A DNA stretch of 37,207 nucleotides, from NCBI GenBank assembly GCA_039105265.1, contig JAPFFF010000155.1:1-37207 (forward strand), read 5' to 3'. Position numbers and translations under genes: made by a program. The DNA comes from Tritrichomonas musculus (taxonomy: Eukaryota > Parabasalia > Tritrichomonadida > Tritrichomonadidae). Positions 24,498 through 35,895 of this stretch are shown here, piece by piece. The notes under the pieces are model-generated. The model ran no database searches, had not been told where the DNA came from, and saw only the letters and a list, made by a program, of their open reading frames with translations. Within the stretch, counting starts at the first letter, position 1; each line of letters starts with the position of its first letter.

Positions 24498-27400
24498 GTT
24501 TGAGATTTGTGTTTTATTTAACTCTGTTCATTTGTGAGAAACGTTTGAATAAGAATAACTGAGATTAAGCTTTAATTTTTACTGATTTTACTTAATTTCG
24601 AAATCGTTTATAATTATCTTACAAAAGTGTTTGAGATTTGTGTTTTATTTAACTCTGTTCATTTGTGAGAAACGTTTGAATAAGAATAACTGAGATTAAG
24701 CTTTAATTTTTACTGATTTTACTTAATTTCGAAATCTTTTTCATTTATCTTACAAAAGTGTTTGAGATTTGTGTTTTATTTAACTCTGTTCACTTGTGAG
24801 AAACGTTTGAATAAGAATAATTGATATTGCGATTTAATCTTTATTGATTTTACTTAATTTCGAAATCGTTTTTAATTATCTTACAAAAGTGTTTGAGATG
24901 TGTATTTTATTTAACTCTGTTCACTTGTGAGAAACGTTTGAATAGGAATAATTGAGATTAAGCTTTAATTTTTACTGATTTTACTTAATTTCGAAATCGT
25001 TTTTAATTATCTTACAAAAGTGTTTGAGATTTGTGTTTTATTTAACTCTGTTCACTTGTGAGAAACGTTTGAATAGGAATAATTGAGATTAAGCTTTAAT
25101 TTTTACTGATTTTACTTAATTTCGAAATCGTTTATAATTATCTTACAAAAGTGTTTGAGATTTGTGTTTTATTTAACTCTGTTCACTTGTGAGAAACGTT
25201 TGAATAGGAATAATTGAGATTAAGCTTTAATTTTTACTGATTTTACTTAATTTCGAAATCGTTTATAATTATCTTACAAAAGTGTTTGAGATTTGTGTTT
25301 TATTTAACTCTGTTCACTTGTGAGAAACGTTTGAATAGGAATAATTGAGATTAAGCTTTAATTTTTACTGATTTTACTTAATTTCGAAATCGTTTATAAT
25401 TATCTTACAAAAGTGTTTGAGATTTGTGTTTTATTTAACTCTGTTCACTTGTGAGAAACGTTTGAATAGGAATAATTGAGATTAAGCTTTAATTTTTACT
25501 GATTTTACTTAATTTCGAAATCGTTTATAATTATCTTACAAAAGTGTTTGAGATTTATGTTTTATTTAACTCTGTTCACTTGTGAGAAACGTTTGAATAA
25601 GAATAATTGATATTGCGATTTAATCTTTATTGATTTTACTTAATTTCGAAATCGTTTATAATTATCTTACAAAAGTGTTTGAGATTTGTGTTTTATTTAA
25701 CTCTGTTCACTTGTGAGAAACGTTTGAATAGGAATAATTGAGATTAAGCTTTAATTTTTACTGATTTTACTTAATTTCGAAATCGTTTATAATTATCTTA
25801 CAAAAGTGTTTGAGATTTGTGTTTTATTTAACTCTGTTCACTTGTGAGAAACGTTTGAATAGGAATAATTGATATTGCGATTTAATTTTTACTGATTTTA
25901 CTTAATTTCGAAATCGTTTTTAATTATCTTACAAAAGTGTTTGAGATTTGTGTTTTATTTAACTCTGTTCACTTGTGAGAAACGTTTGAATAGGAATAAT
26001 TGAGATTAAGCTTTAATTTTTACTGATTTTACTTAATTTCGAAATCGTTTATAATTATCTTACAAAAGTGTTTGAGATTTGTGTTTTATTTAACTCTGTT
26101 CACTTGTGAGAAACGTTTGAATAGGAATAATTGAGATTAAGCTTTAATTTTTACTGATTTTACTTAATTTCGAAATCGTTTATAATTATCTTACAAAAGT
26201 GTTTGAGATTTGTGTTTTATTTAACTCTGTTCACTTGTGAGAAACGTTTGAATAGGAATAATTGAGATTAAGCTTTAATTTTTACTGATTTTACTTAATT
26301 TCGAAATCGTTTATAATTATCTTACAAAAGTGTTTGAGATTTGTGTTTTATTTAACTCTGTTCACTTGTGAGAAACGTTTGAATAGGAATAATTGATATT
26401 GCGATTTAATTTTTACTGATTTTACTTAATTTCGAAATCGTTTTTAATTATCTTACAAAAGTGTTTGAGATTTGTGTTTTATTTAACTCTGTTCACTTGT
26501 GAGAAACGTTTGAATAGGAATAATTGATATTGCGATTTAATCTTTATTGATTTTACTTAATTTCGAAATCGTTTTTAATTATCTTACAAAAGTGTTTGAG
26601 ATTTGTGTTTTATTTAACTCTGTTCACTTGTGAGAAACGTTTGAATAAGAATAACTGAGATTAAGCTTTAATTTTTACTGATTTTACTTAATTTCGAAAT
26701 CGTTTTTAATTATCTTACAAAAGTGTTTGAGATTTGTGTTTTATTTAACTCTGTTCACTTGTGAGAAACGTTTGAATAGGAATAATTGATATTGCGATTT
26801 AATTTTTACTGATTTTACTTAATTTCGAAATCGTTTTTAATTATCTTACAAAAGTGTTTGAGATTTGTGTTTTATTTAACTCTGTTCACTTGTGAGAAAC
26901 GTTTGAATAGGAATAATTGAGATTAAGCTTTAATTTTTACTGATTTTACTTAATTTCGAAATCGTTTTTAATTATCTTACAAAAGTGTTTGAGATTTGTG
27001 TTTTATTTAACTCTGTTCACTTGTGAGAAACGTTTGAATAGGAATAATTGAGATTAAGCTTTAATTTTTACTGATTTTACTTAATTTCGAAATCGTTTAT
27101 AATTATCTTACAAAAGTGTTTGAGATTTGTGTTTTATTTAACTCTGTTCATTTGTGAGAAACGTTTGAATAAGAATAACTGAGATTAAGCTTTAATTTTT
27201 ACTGATTTTACTTAATTTCGAAATCGTTTATAATTATCTTACAAAAGTGTTTGAGATTTGTGTTTTATTTAACTCTGTTCACTTGTGAGAAACGTTTGAA
27301 TAGGAATAATTGATATTGCGATTTAATCTTTATTGATTTTACTTAATTTCGAAATCGTTTTTAATTATCTTACAAAAGTGTTTGAGATTTGTGTTTTATT

Positions 27401-28034
27401 TAACTCTGTTCACTTGTGAGAAATGTTAGATTAAGAATAACTGAGATTAAGCTTTAATTTTTACTGATTTTACTTAATTTCGAAATCGTTTTTAATTATC
27501 TTACAAAAGTGTTTGAGATTTGTGTTTTATTTAACTCTGTTCACTTGTGAGAAACGTTTGAATAGGAATAATTGAGATTAAGCTTTAATTTTTACTGATT
27601 TTACTTAATTTCGAAATCGTTTATAATTATCTTACAAAAGTGTTTGAGATTTGTGTTTTATTTAACTCTGTTCACTTGTGAGAAACGTTTGAATAGGAAT
27701 AATTGAGATTAAGCTTTAATTTTTACTGATTTTACTTAATTTCGAAATCGTTTATAATTATCTTACAAAAGTGTTTGAGATTTGTGTTTTATTTAACTCT
27801 GTTCACTTGTGAGAAACGTTTGAATAGGAATAATTGAGATTAAGCTTTAATTTTTACTGATTTTACTTAATTTCGAAATCGTTTATAATTATCTTACAAA
27901 AGTGTTTGAGATTTGTGTTTTATTTAACTCTGTTCACTTGTGAGAAACGTTTGAATAGGAATAATTGAGATTAAGCTTTAATTTTTACTGATTTTACTTA
28001 ATTTCGAAATCGTTTATAATTATCTTACAAAAGT

Positions 28035-28165
28035 GTTTGAGATTTGTGTTTTATTTAACTCTGTTCACTTGTGTGAAATGTTAGATTAAGAATAACTGAG
28101 ATTAAGCTTTAATCTTTACTTATTTTACTTAATTTCGAAATCGTTTTTAATTATCTTACAAAAGT
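28035..28165. repeat. Diverged M-type monomer U215
   Basis: Carries A40T (GTGTGAAATG), the M changes with A52T, C80, and G87T (ACTTATT). It ends a run of four apparently identical G55 units (U211-U214), so it may mark the edge of a local amplification. Confidence 0.65.
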
Positions 28166-29213
28166 GTTTGAGATTTATGTTTTATTTAACTCTGTTCACT
28201 TGTGAGAAACGTTTGAATAAGAATAATTGAGATTAAGCTTTAATTTTTACTGATTTTACTTAATTTCGAAATCGTTTATAATTATCTTACAAAAGTGTTT
28301 GAGATTTGTGTTTTATTTAACTCTGTTCACTTGTGAGAAACGTTTGAATAGGAATAATTGAGATTAAGCTTTAATTTTTACTGATTTTACTTAATTTCGA
28401 AATCGTTTATAATTATCTTACAAAAGTGTTTGAGATTTATGTTTTATTTAACTCTGTTCACTTGTGAGAAACGTTTGAATAAGAATAATTGATATTGCGA
28501 TTTAATCTTTATTGATTTTACTTAATTTCGAAATCGTTTTTAATTATCTTACAAAAGTGTTTGAGATTTGTGTTTTATTTAACTCTGTTCACTTGTGAGA
28601 AACGTTTGAATAGGAATAATTGAGATTAAGCTTTAATTTTTACTGATTTTACTTAATTTCGAAATCGTTTTTAATTATCTTACAAAAGTGTTTGAGATTT
28701 GTGTTTTATTTAACTCTGTTCACTTGTGAGAAACGTTTGAATAAGAATAATTGAGATTAAGCTTTAATTTTTACTGATTTTACTTAATTTCGAAATCGTT
28801 TATAATTATCTTACAAAAGTGTTTGAGATTTGTGTTTTATTTAACTCTGTTCACTTGTGAGAAACGTTTGAATAGGAATAATTGAGATTAAGCTTTAATT
28901 TTTACTGATTTTACTTAATTTCGAAATCGTTTATAATTATCTTACAAAAGTGTTTGAGATTTGTGTTTTATTTAACTCTGTTCACTTGTGAGAAACGTTT
29001 GAATAGGAATAATTGAGATTAAGCTTTAATTTTTACTGATTTTACTTAATTTCGAAATCGTTTATAATTATCTTACAAAAGTGTTTGAGATTTGTGTTTT
29101 ATTTAACTCTGTTCACTTGTGAGAAACGTTTGAATAGGAATAATTGAGATTAAGCTTTAATTTTTACTGATTTTACTTAATTTCGAAATCGTTTTTAATT
29201 ATCTTACAAAAGT

Positions 29214-29606
29214 GTTTGAGATTTGTGTTTTATTTAACTCTGTTCATTTGTGAGAAACGTTTGAATAAGAATAACTGAGATTAAGCTTTAATTTTTACTG
29301 ATTTTACTTAATTTCGAAATCTTTTTCAATTATCTTACAAAAGTGTTTGAGATTTATGTTTTATTTAACTCTGTTCACTTGTGAGAAACGTTTGAATAAG
29401 AATAATTGATATTGCGATTTAATCTTTATTGATTTTACTTAATTTCGAAATCGTTTTTAATTATCTTACAAAAGTGTTTGAGATTTGTGTTTTATTTAAC
29501 TCTGTTCATTTGTGAGAAATGTTAGAATAAGAATAACTGAGATTAAGCTTTAATTTTTACTGATTTTACTTAATTTCGAAATCGTTTATAATTATCTTAC
29601 AAAAGT
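29214..29606. repeat. Composite trimer copy 3 (U224-U226)
   Basis: R unit ending AAATCTTTTTCAATT (the m108-109 CpG lost, length kept at 131), then a G12A B unit, then an M unit. Confidence 0.75.
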
Positions 29607-30130
29607 GTTTGAGATTTGTGTTTTATTTAACTCTGTTCATTTGTGAGAAACGTTTGAATAAGAATAATTGAGATTAAGCTTTAATTTTTACTGATTTTAC
29701 TTAATTTCGAAATCGTTTATAATTATCTTACAAAAGTGTTTGAGATTTGTGTTTTATTTAACTCTGTTCACTTGTGAGAAATGTTAGATTAAGAATAACT
29801 GAGATTAAGCTTTAATTTTTACTGATTTTACTTAATTTCGAAATCGTTTATAATTATCTTACAAAAGTGTTTGAGATTTGTGTTTTATTTAACTCTGTTC
29901 ACTTGTGAGAAACGTTTGAATAAGAATAATTGATATTGCGATTTAATCTTTATTGATTTTACTTAATTTCGAAATCGTTTTTAATTATCTTACAAAAGTG
30001 TTTGAGATTTGTGTTTTATTTAACTCTGTTCACTTGTGAGAAACGTTTGAATAAGAATAACTGAGATTAAGCTTTAATTTTTACTGATTTTACTTAATTT
30101 CGAAATCGTTTATAATTATCTTACAAAAGT

Positions 30131-30261
30131 GTTTGAGATTTGTGTTTTATTTAACTCTGTTCATTTGTGAGAAACGTTTGAATAAGAATAATTGATATTG
30201 CGCTTTAATTTTTATTGATTTTACTTAATTTCGAAATCGTTTTCAATTATCTTACAAAAGT
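30131..30261. repeat. B/R hybrid monomer U231
   Basis: GATATTGCGCTTT block as in U119, here with T80 and T85 and a TTTTCAATT ending. It is the second of two units with this intermediate form. Confidence 0.6.
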
Positions 30262-30654
30262 GTTTGAGATTTGTGTTTTATTTAACTCTGTTCACTTGTG
30301 AGAAACGTTTGAATAAGAATAACTGAGATTAAGCTTTAATTTTTACTGATTTTACTTAATTTCGAAATCTTTTTCAATTATCTTACAAAAGTGTTTGAGA
30401 TTTATGTTTTATTTAACTCTGTTCACTTGTGAGAAACGTTTGAATAAGAATAATTGATATTGCGATTTAATCTTTATTGATTTTACTTAATTTCGAAATC
30501 TTTTTCAATTATCTTACAAAAGTGTTTGAGATTTGTGTTTTATTTAACTCTGTTCATTTGTGAGAAATGTTAGAATAAGAATAACTGAGATTAAGCTTTA
30601 ATTTTTACTGATTTTACTTAATTTCGAAATCGTTTTTAATTATCTTACAAAAGT
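30262..30654. repeat. Composite trimer copy 4 (U232-U234)
   Basis: R ending CTTTTTCAATT, then a G12A B unit that itself ends CTTTTTCAATT, then M. The ending on the B unit is unusual among the copies. Confidence 0.75.
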
Positions 30655-31833
30655 GTTTGAGATTTGTGTTTTATTTAACTCTGTTCACTTGTGAGAAACG
30701 TTTGAATAGGAATAATTGAGATTAAGCTTTAATTTTTACTGATTTTACTTAATTTCGAAATCGTTTATAATTATCTTACAAAAGTGTTTGAGATTTGTGT
30801 TTTATTTAACTCTGTTCATTTGTGAGAAACGTTTGAATAAGAATAACTGAGATTAAGCTTTAATTTTTACTGATTTTACTTAATTTCGAAATCGTTTATA
30901 ATTATCTTACAAAAGTGTTTGAGATTTGTGTTTTATTTAACTCTGTTCATTTGTGAGAAACGTTTGAATAAGAATAACTGAGATTAAGCTTTAATTTTTA
31001 CTGATTTTACTTAATTTCGAAATCGTTTATAATTATCTTACAAAAGTGTTTGAGATGTGTATTTTATTTAACTCTGTTCACTTGTGAGAAACGTTTGAAT
31101 AAGAATAACTGAGATTAAGCTTTAATTTTTACTGATTTTACTTAATTTCGAAATCGTTTTTAATTATCTTACAAAAGTGTTTGAGATTTGTGTTTTATTT
31201 AACTCTGTTCACTTGTGAGAAACGTTTGAATAAGAATAACTGAGATTAAGCTTTAATTTTTACTGATTTTACTTAATTTCGAAATCGTTTTTAATTATCT
31301 TACAAAAGTGTTTGAGATTTGTGTTTTATTTAACTCTGTTCACTTGTGAGAAACGTTTGAATAGGAATAATTGAGATTAAGCTTTAATTTTTACTGATTT
31401 TACTTAATTTCGAAATCGTTTATAATTATCTTACAAAAGTGTTTGAGATTTGTGTTTTATTTAACTCTGTTCATTTGTGAGAAACGTTTGAATAAGAATA
31501 ACTGAGATTAAGCTTTAATTTTTACTGATTTTACTTAATTTCGAAATCGTTTTTAATTATCTTACAAAAGTGTTTGAGATTTGTGTTTTATTTAACTCTG
31601 TTCATTTGTGAGAAATGTTAGAATAAGAATAACTGAGATTAAGCTTTAATTTTTACTGATTTTACTTAATTTCGAAATCGTTTATAATTATCTTACAAAA
31701 GTGTTTGAGATTTGTGTTTTATTTAACTCTGTTCATTTGTGAGAAACGTTTGAATAAGAATAACTGAGATTAAGCTTTAATTTTTACTGATTTTAATTAA
31801 TTTCGAAATCGTTTTTAATTATCTTACAAAAGT

Positions 31834-32227
31834 GTTTGAGATGTGTATTTTATTTAACTCTGTTCACTTGTGAGAAACGTTTGAATAAGAATAACTGAGA
31901 TTAAGCTTTAATTTTTACTGATTTTAATTAATTTCGAAATCTTTTTCAATTATCTTACAAAAGTGTTTGAGATTTATGTTTTATTTAACTCTGTTCACTT
32001 GTGAGAAACGTTTGAATAAGAATAATTGATATTGCGATTTAATCTTTATTGATTTTACTTAATTTCGAAATCGTTTTTAATTATCTTACAAAAGTGTTTG
32101 AGATTTGTGTTTTATTTAACTCTGTTCATTTGTGAGAAATGTTAGAATAAGAATAACTGAGATTAAGCTTTAATTTTTACTGATTTTACTTAATTTCGAA
32201 ATCGTTTTTCAATTATCTTACAAAAGT
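31834..32227. repeat. Composite trimer copy 5 (U244-U246)
   Basis: First unit has T10G+G14A, C94A and the CTTTTTCAATT ending; then a G12A B unit; then an M unit of 132 bp ending CGTTTTTCAATT. Copy 6 follows directly. Confidence 0.75.
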
Positions 32228-32621
32228 GTTTGAGATTTGTGTTTTATTTAACTCTGTTCACTTGTGAGAAACGTTTGAATAAGAATAACTGAGATTAAGC
32301 TTTAATTTTTACTGATTTTACTTAATTTCGAAATCGTTTTTCAATTATCTTACAAAAGTGTTTGAGATTTATGTTTTATTTAACTCTGTTCACTTGTGAG
32401 AAACGTTTGAATAAGAATAATTGATATTGCGATTTAATCTTTATTGATTTTACTTAATTTCGAAATCGTTTTTAATTATCTTACAAAAGTGTTTGAGATT
32501 TGTGTTTTATTTAACTCTGTTCATTTGTGAGAAATGTTAGAATAAGAATAACTGAGATTAAGCTTTAATTTTTACTGATTTTACTTAATTTCGAAATCGT
32601 TTATAATTATCTTACAAAAGT
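32228..32621. repeat. Composite trimer copy 6 (U247-U249)
   Basis: R of 132 bp ending CGTTTTTCAATT, then a G12A B unit, then M. Copies 5 and 6 are adjacent, so here the trimer is a true tandem higher-order repeat. Confidence 0.75.
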
Positions 32622-32883
32622 GTTTGAGATTTGTGTTTTATTTAACTCTGTTCACTTGTGAGAAACGTTTGAATAGGAATAATTGAGATTAAGCTTTAAT
32701 TTTTACTGATTTTACTTAATTTCGAAATCGTTTATAATTATCTTACAAAAGTGTTTGAGATTTGTGTTTTATTTAACTCTGTTCATTTGTGAGAAATGTT
32801 AGAATAAGAATAACTGAGATTAAGCTTTAATTTTTATTGATTTTACTTAATTTCGAAATCGTTTATAATTATCTTACAAAAGT

Positions 32884-33276
32884 GTTTGAGATTTGTGTTT
32901 TATTTAACTCTGTTCACTTGTGAGAAACGTTTGAATAAGAATAACTGAGATTAAGCTTTAATTTTTACTGATTTTACTTAATTTCGAAATCTTTTTCAAT
33001 TATCTTACAAAAGTGTTTGAGATTTGTGTTTTATTTAACTCTGTTCACTTGTGAGAAACGTTTGAATAAGAATAATTGATATTGCGATTTAATCTTTATT
33101 GATTTTACTTAATTTCGAAATCGTTTTTAATTATCTTACAAAAGTGTTTGAGATTTGTGTTTTATTTAACTCTGTTCATTTGTGAGAAATGTTAGAATAA
33201 GAATAACTGAGATTAAGCTTTAATTTTTACTGATTTTACTTAATTTCGAAATCGTTTTTAATTATCTTACAAAAGT
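32884..33276. repeat. Composite trimer copy 7 (U252-U254)
   Basis: R ending CTTTTTCAATT, then B, then M. The B unit lacks G12A, the only one of the eight copies in which it does. Confidence 0.7.
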
Positions 33277-33407
33277 GTTTGAGATTTGTGTTTTATTTAA
33301 CTCTGTTCACTTGTGAGAAACGTTTGAATAAGAATAATTGAGATTAAGCTTTAATTTTTACTGATTTTACTTAATTTCGAAATCGTTTATAATTATCTTA
33401 CAAAAGT

Positions 33408-33800
33408 GTTTGAGATTTGTGTTTTATTTAACTCTGTTCATTTGTGAGAAACGTTTGAATAAGAATAACTGAGATTAAGCTTTAATTTTTACTGATTTTA
33501 CTTAATTTCGAAATCTTTTTCAATTATCTTACAAAAGTGTTTGAGATTTATGTTTTATTTAACTCTGTTCACTTGTGAGAAACGTTTGAATAAGAATAAT
33601 TGATATTGCGATTTAATCTTTATTGATTTTACTTAATTTCGAAATCGTTTTTAATTATCTTACAAAAGTGTTTGAGATTTGTGTTTTATTTAACTCTGTT
33701 CACTTGTGAGAAATGTTAGAATAAGAATAACTGAGATTAAGCTTTAATTTTTACTGATTTTACTTAATTTCGAAATCGTTTATAATTATCTTACAAAAGT
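33408..33800. repeat. Composite trimer copy 8 (U256-U258)
   Basis: R ending CTTTTTCAATT, then a G12A B unit, then an M unit with C34 in place of the usual T34. A second C34 M unit (U259) follows at 33801, suggesting single-monomer duplication. Confidence 0.7.
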
Positions 33801-35765
33801 GTTTGAGATTTGTGTTTTATTTAACTCTGTTCACTTGTGAGAAATGTTAGAATAAGAATAACTGAGATTAAGCTTTAATTTTTACTGATTTTACTTAATT
33901 TCGAAATCGTTTATAATTATCTTACAAAAGTGTTTGAGATTTGTGTTTTATTTAACTCTGTTCACTTGTGAGAAACGTTTGAATAAGAATAATTGAGATT
34001 AAGCTTTAATTTTTACTGATTTTACTTAATTTCGAAATCGTTTATAATTATCTTACAAAAGTGTTTGAGATTTGTGTTTTATTTAACTCTGTTCATTTGT
34101 GAGAAACGTTTGAATAAGAATAACTGAGATTAAGCTTTAATTTTTACTGATTTTACTTAATTTCGAAATCGTTTTTAATTATCTTACAAAAGTGTTTGAG
34201 ATTTGTGTTTTATTTAACTCTGTTCACTTGTGAGAAACGTTTGAATAAGAATAACTGAGATTAAGCTTTAATTTTTACTGATTTTACTTAATTTCGAAAT
34301 CGTTTTTAATTATCTTACAAAAGTGTTTGAGATTTGTGTTTTATTTAACTCTGTTCATTTGTGAGAAACGTTTGAATAAGAATAACTGAGATTAAGCTTT
34401 AATTTTTACTGATTTTACTTAATTTCGAAATCGTTTATAATTATCTTACAAAAGTGTTTGAGATTTGTGTTTTATTTAACTCTGTTCACTTGTGAGAAAC
34501 GTTTGAATAGGAATAATTGATATTGCGATTTAATCTTTATTGATTTTACTTAATTTCGAAATCGTTTTTAATTATCTTACAAAAGTGTTTGAGATTTGTG
34601 TTTTATTTAACTCTGTTCATTTGTGAGAAACGTTTGAATAAGAATAATTGAGATTAAGCTTTAATTTTTACTGATTTTACTTAATTTCGAAATCGTTTAT
34701 AATTATCTTACAAAAGTGTTTGAGATTTGTGTTTTATTTAACTCTGTTCACTTGTGAGAAACGTTTGAATAAGAATAATTGAGATTAAGCTTTAATTTTT
34801 ACTGATTTTACTTAATTTCGAAATCGTTTATAATTATCTTACAAAAGTGTTTGAGATTTGTGTTTTATTTAACTCTGTTCATTTGTGAGAAACGTTTGAA
34901 TAAGAATAACTGAGATTAAGCTTTAATTTTTACTGATTTTACTTAATTTCGAAATCGTTTTTAATTATCTTACAAAAGTGTTTGAGATTTGTGTTTTATT
35001 TAACTCTGTTCACTTGTGAGAAACGTTTGAATAAGAATAACTGAGATTAAGCTTTAATTTTTACTGATTTTACTTAATTTCGAAATCGTTTTTAATTATC
35101 TTACAAAAGTGTTTGAGATTTGTGTTTTATTTAACTCTGTTCACTTGTGAGAAACGTTTGAATAAGAATAATTGATATTGCGATTTAATCTTTATTGATT
35201 TTACTTAATTTCGAAATCGTTTTTAATTATCTTACAAAAGTGTTTGAGATTTGTGTTTTATTTAACTCTGTTCATTTGTGAGAAATGTTAGAATAAGAAT
35301 AACTGAGATTAAGCTTTAATTTTTACTGATTTTACTTAATTTCGAAATCGTTTATAATTATCTTACAAAAGTGTTTGAGATTTGTGTTTTATTTAACTCT
35401 GTTCACTTGTGAGAAACGTTTGAATAAGAATAATTGAGATTAAGCTTTAATTTTTACTGATTTTACTTAATTTCGAAATCGTTTTTAATTATCTTACAAA
35501 AGTGTTTGAGATTTGTGTTTTATTTAACTCTGTTCATTTGTGAGAAACGTTTGAATAAGAATAACTGAGATTAAGCTTTAATTTTTACTGATTTTACTTA
35601 ATTTCGAAATCGTTTATAATTATCTTACAAAAGTGTTTGAGATTTGTGTTTTATTTAACTCTGTTCACTTGTGAGAAACGTTTGAATAAGAATAATTGAT
35701 ATTGCGATTTAATCTTTATTGATTTTACTTAATTTCGAAATCGTTTTTAATTATCTTACAAAAGT

Positions 35766-35895
35766 GTTTGAGATTTGTGTTTTATTTAACTCTGTTCACT
35801 TGTGAGAAACGTTTGAATAGAATAATTGAGATTAAGCTTTAATTTTTACTGATTTTACTTAATTTCGAAATCGTTTTTAATTATCTTACAAAAGT
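35766..35895. repeat. 130-bp monomer U274 (1-bp deletion)
   Basis: One base is missing near m54-57: GAATAGAATAAT where others read GAATAAGAATAAT or GAATAGGAATAAT. It is the only length change outside the T run at m110-114. Confidence 0.8.

Larger units (their letters stand above)
16376..29213. repeat. G55-rich domain (U126-U223)
   Basis: About 48 of the 61 G55 monomers (AATAGGAATAA) lie in these 98 units, nearly always with C34 and T62. Runs of apparently identical G55-R-A113 units occur, such as U158-U160 (20568-20960), U192-U195 (25022-25545) and U211-U214 (27511-28034). B units here often keep the R-like T80/C85. The pattern suggests a younger subfamily amplified in place. There is only satellite in the region. 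Confidence 0.8.
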
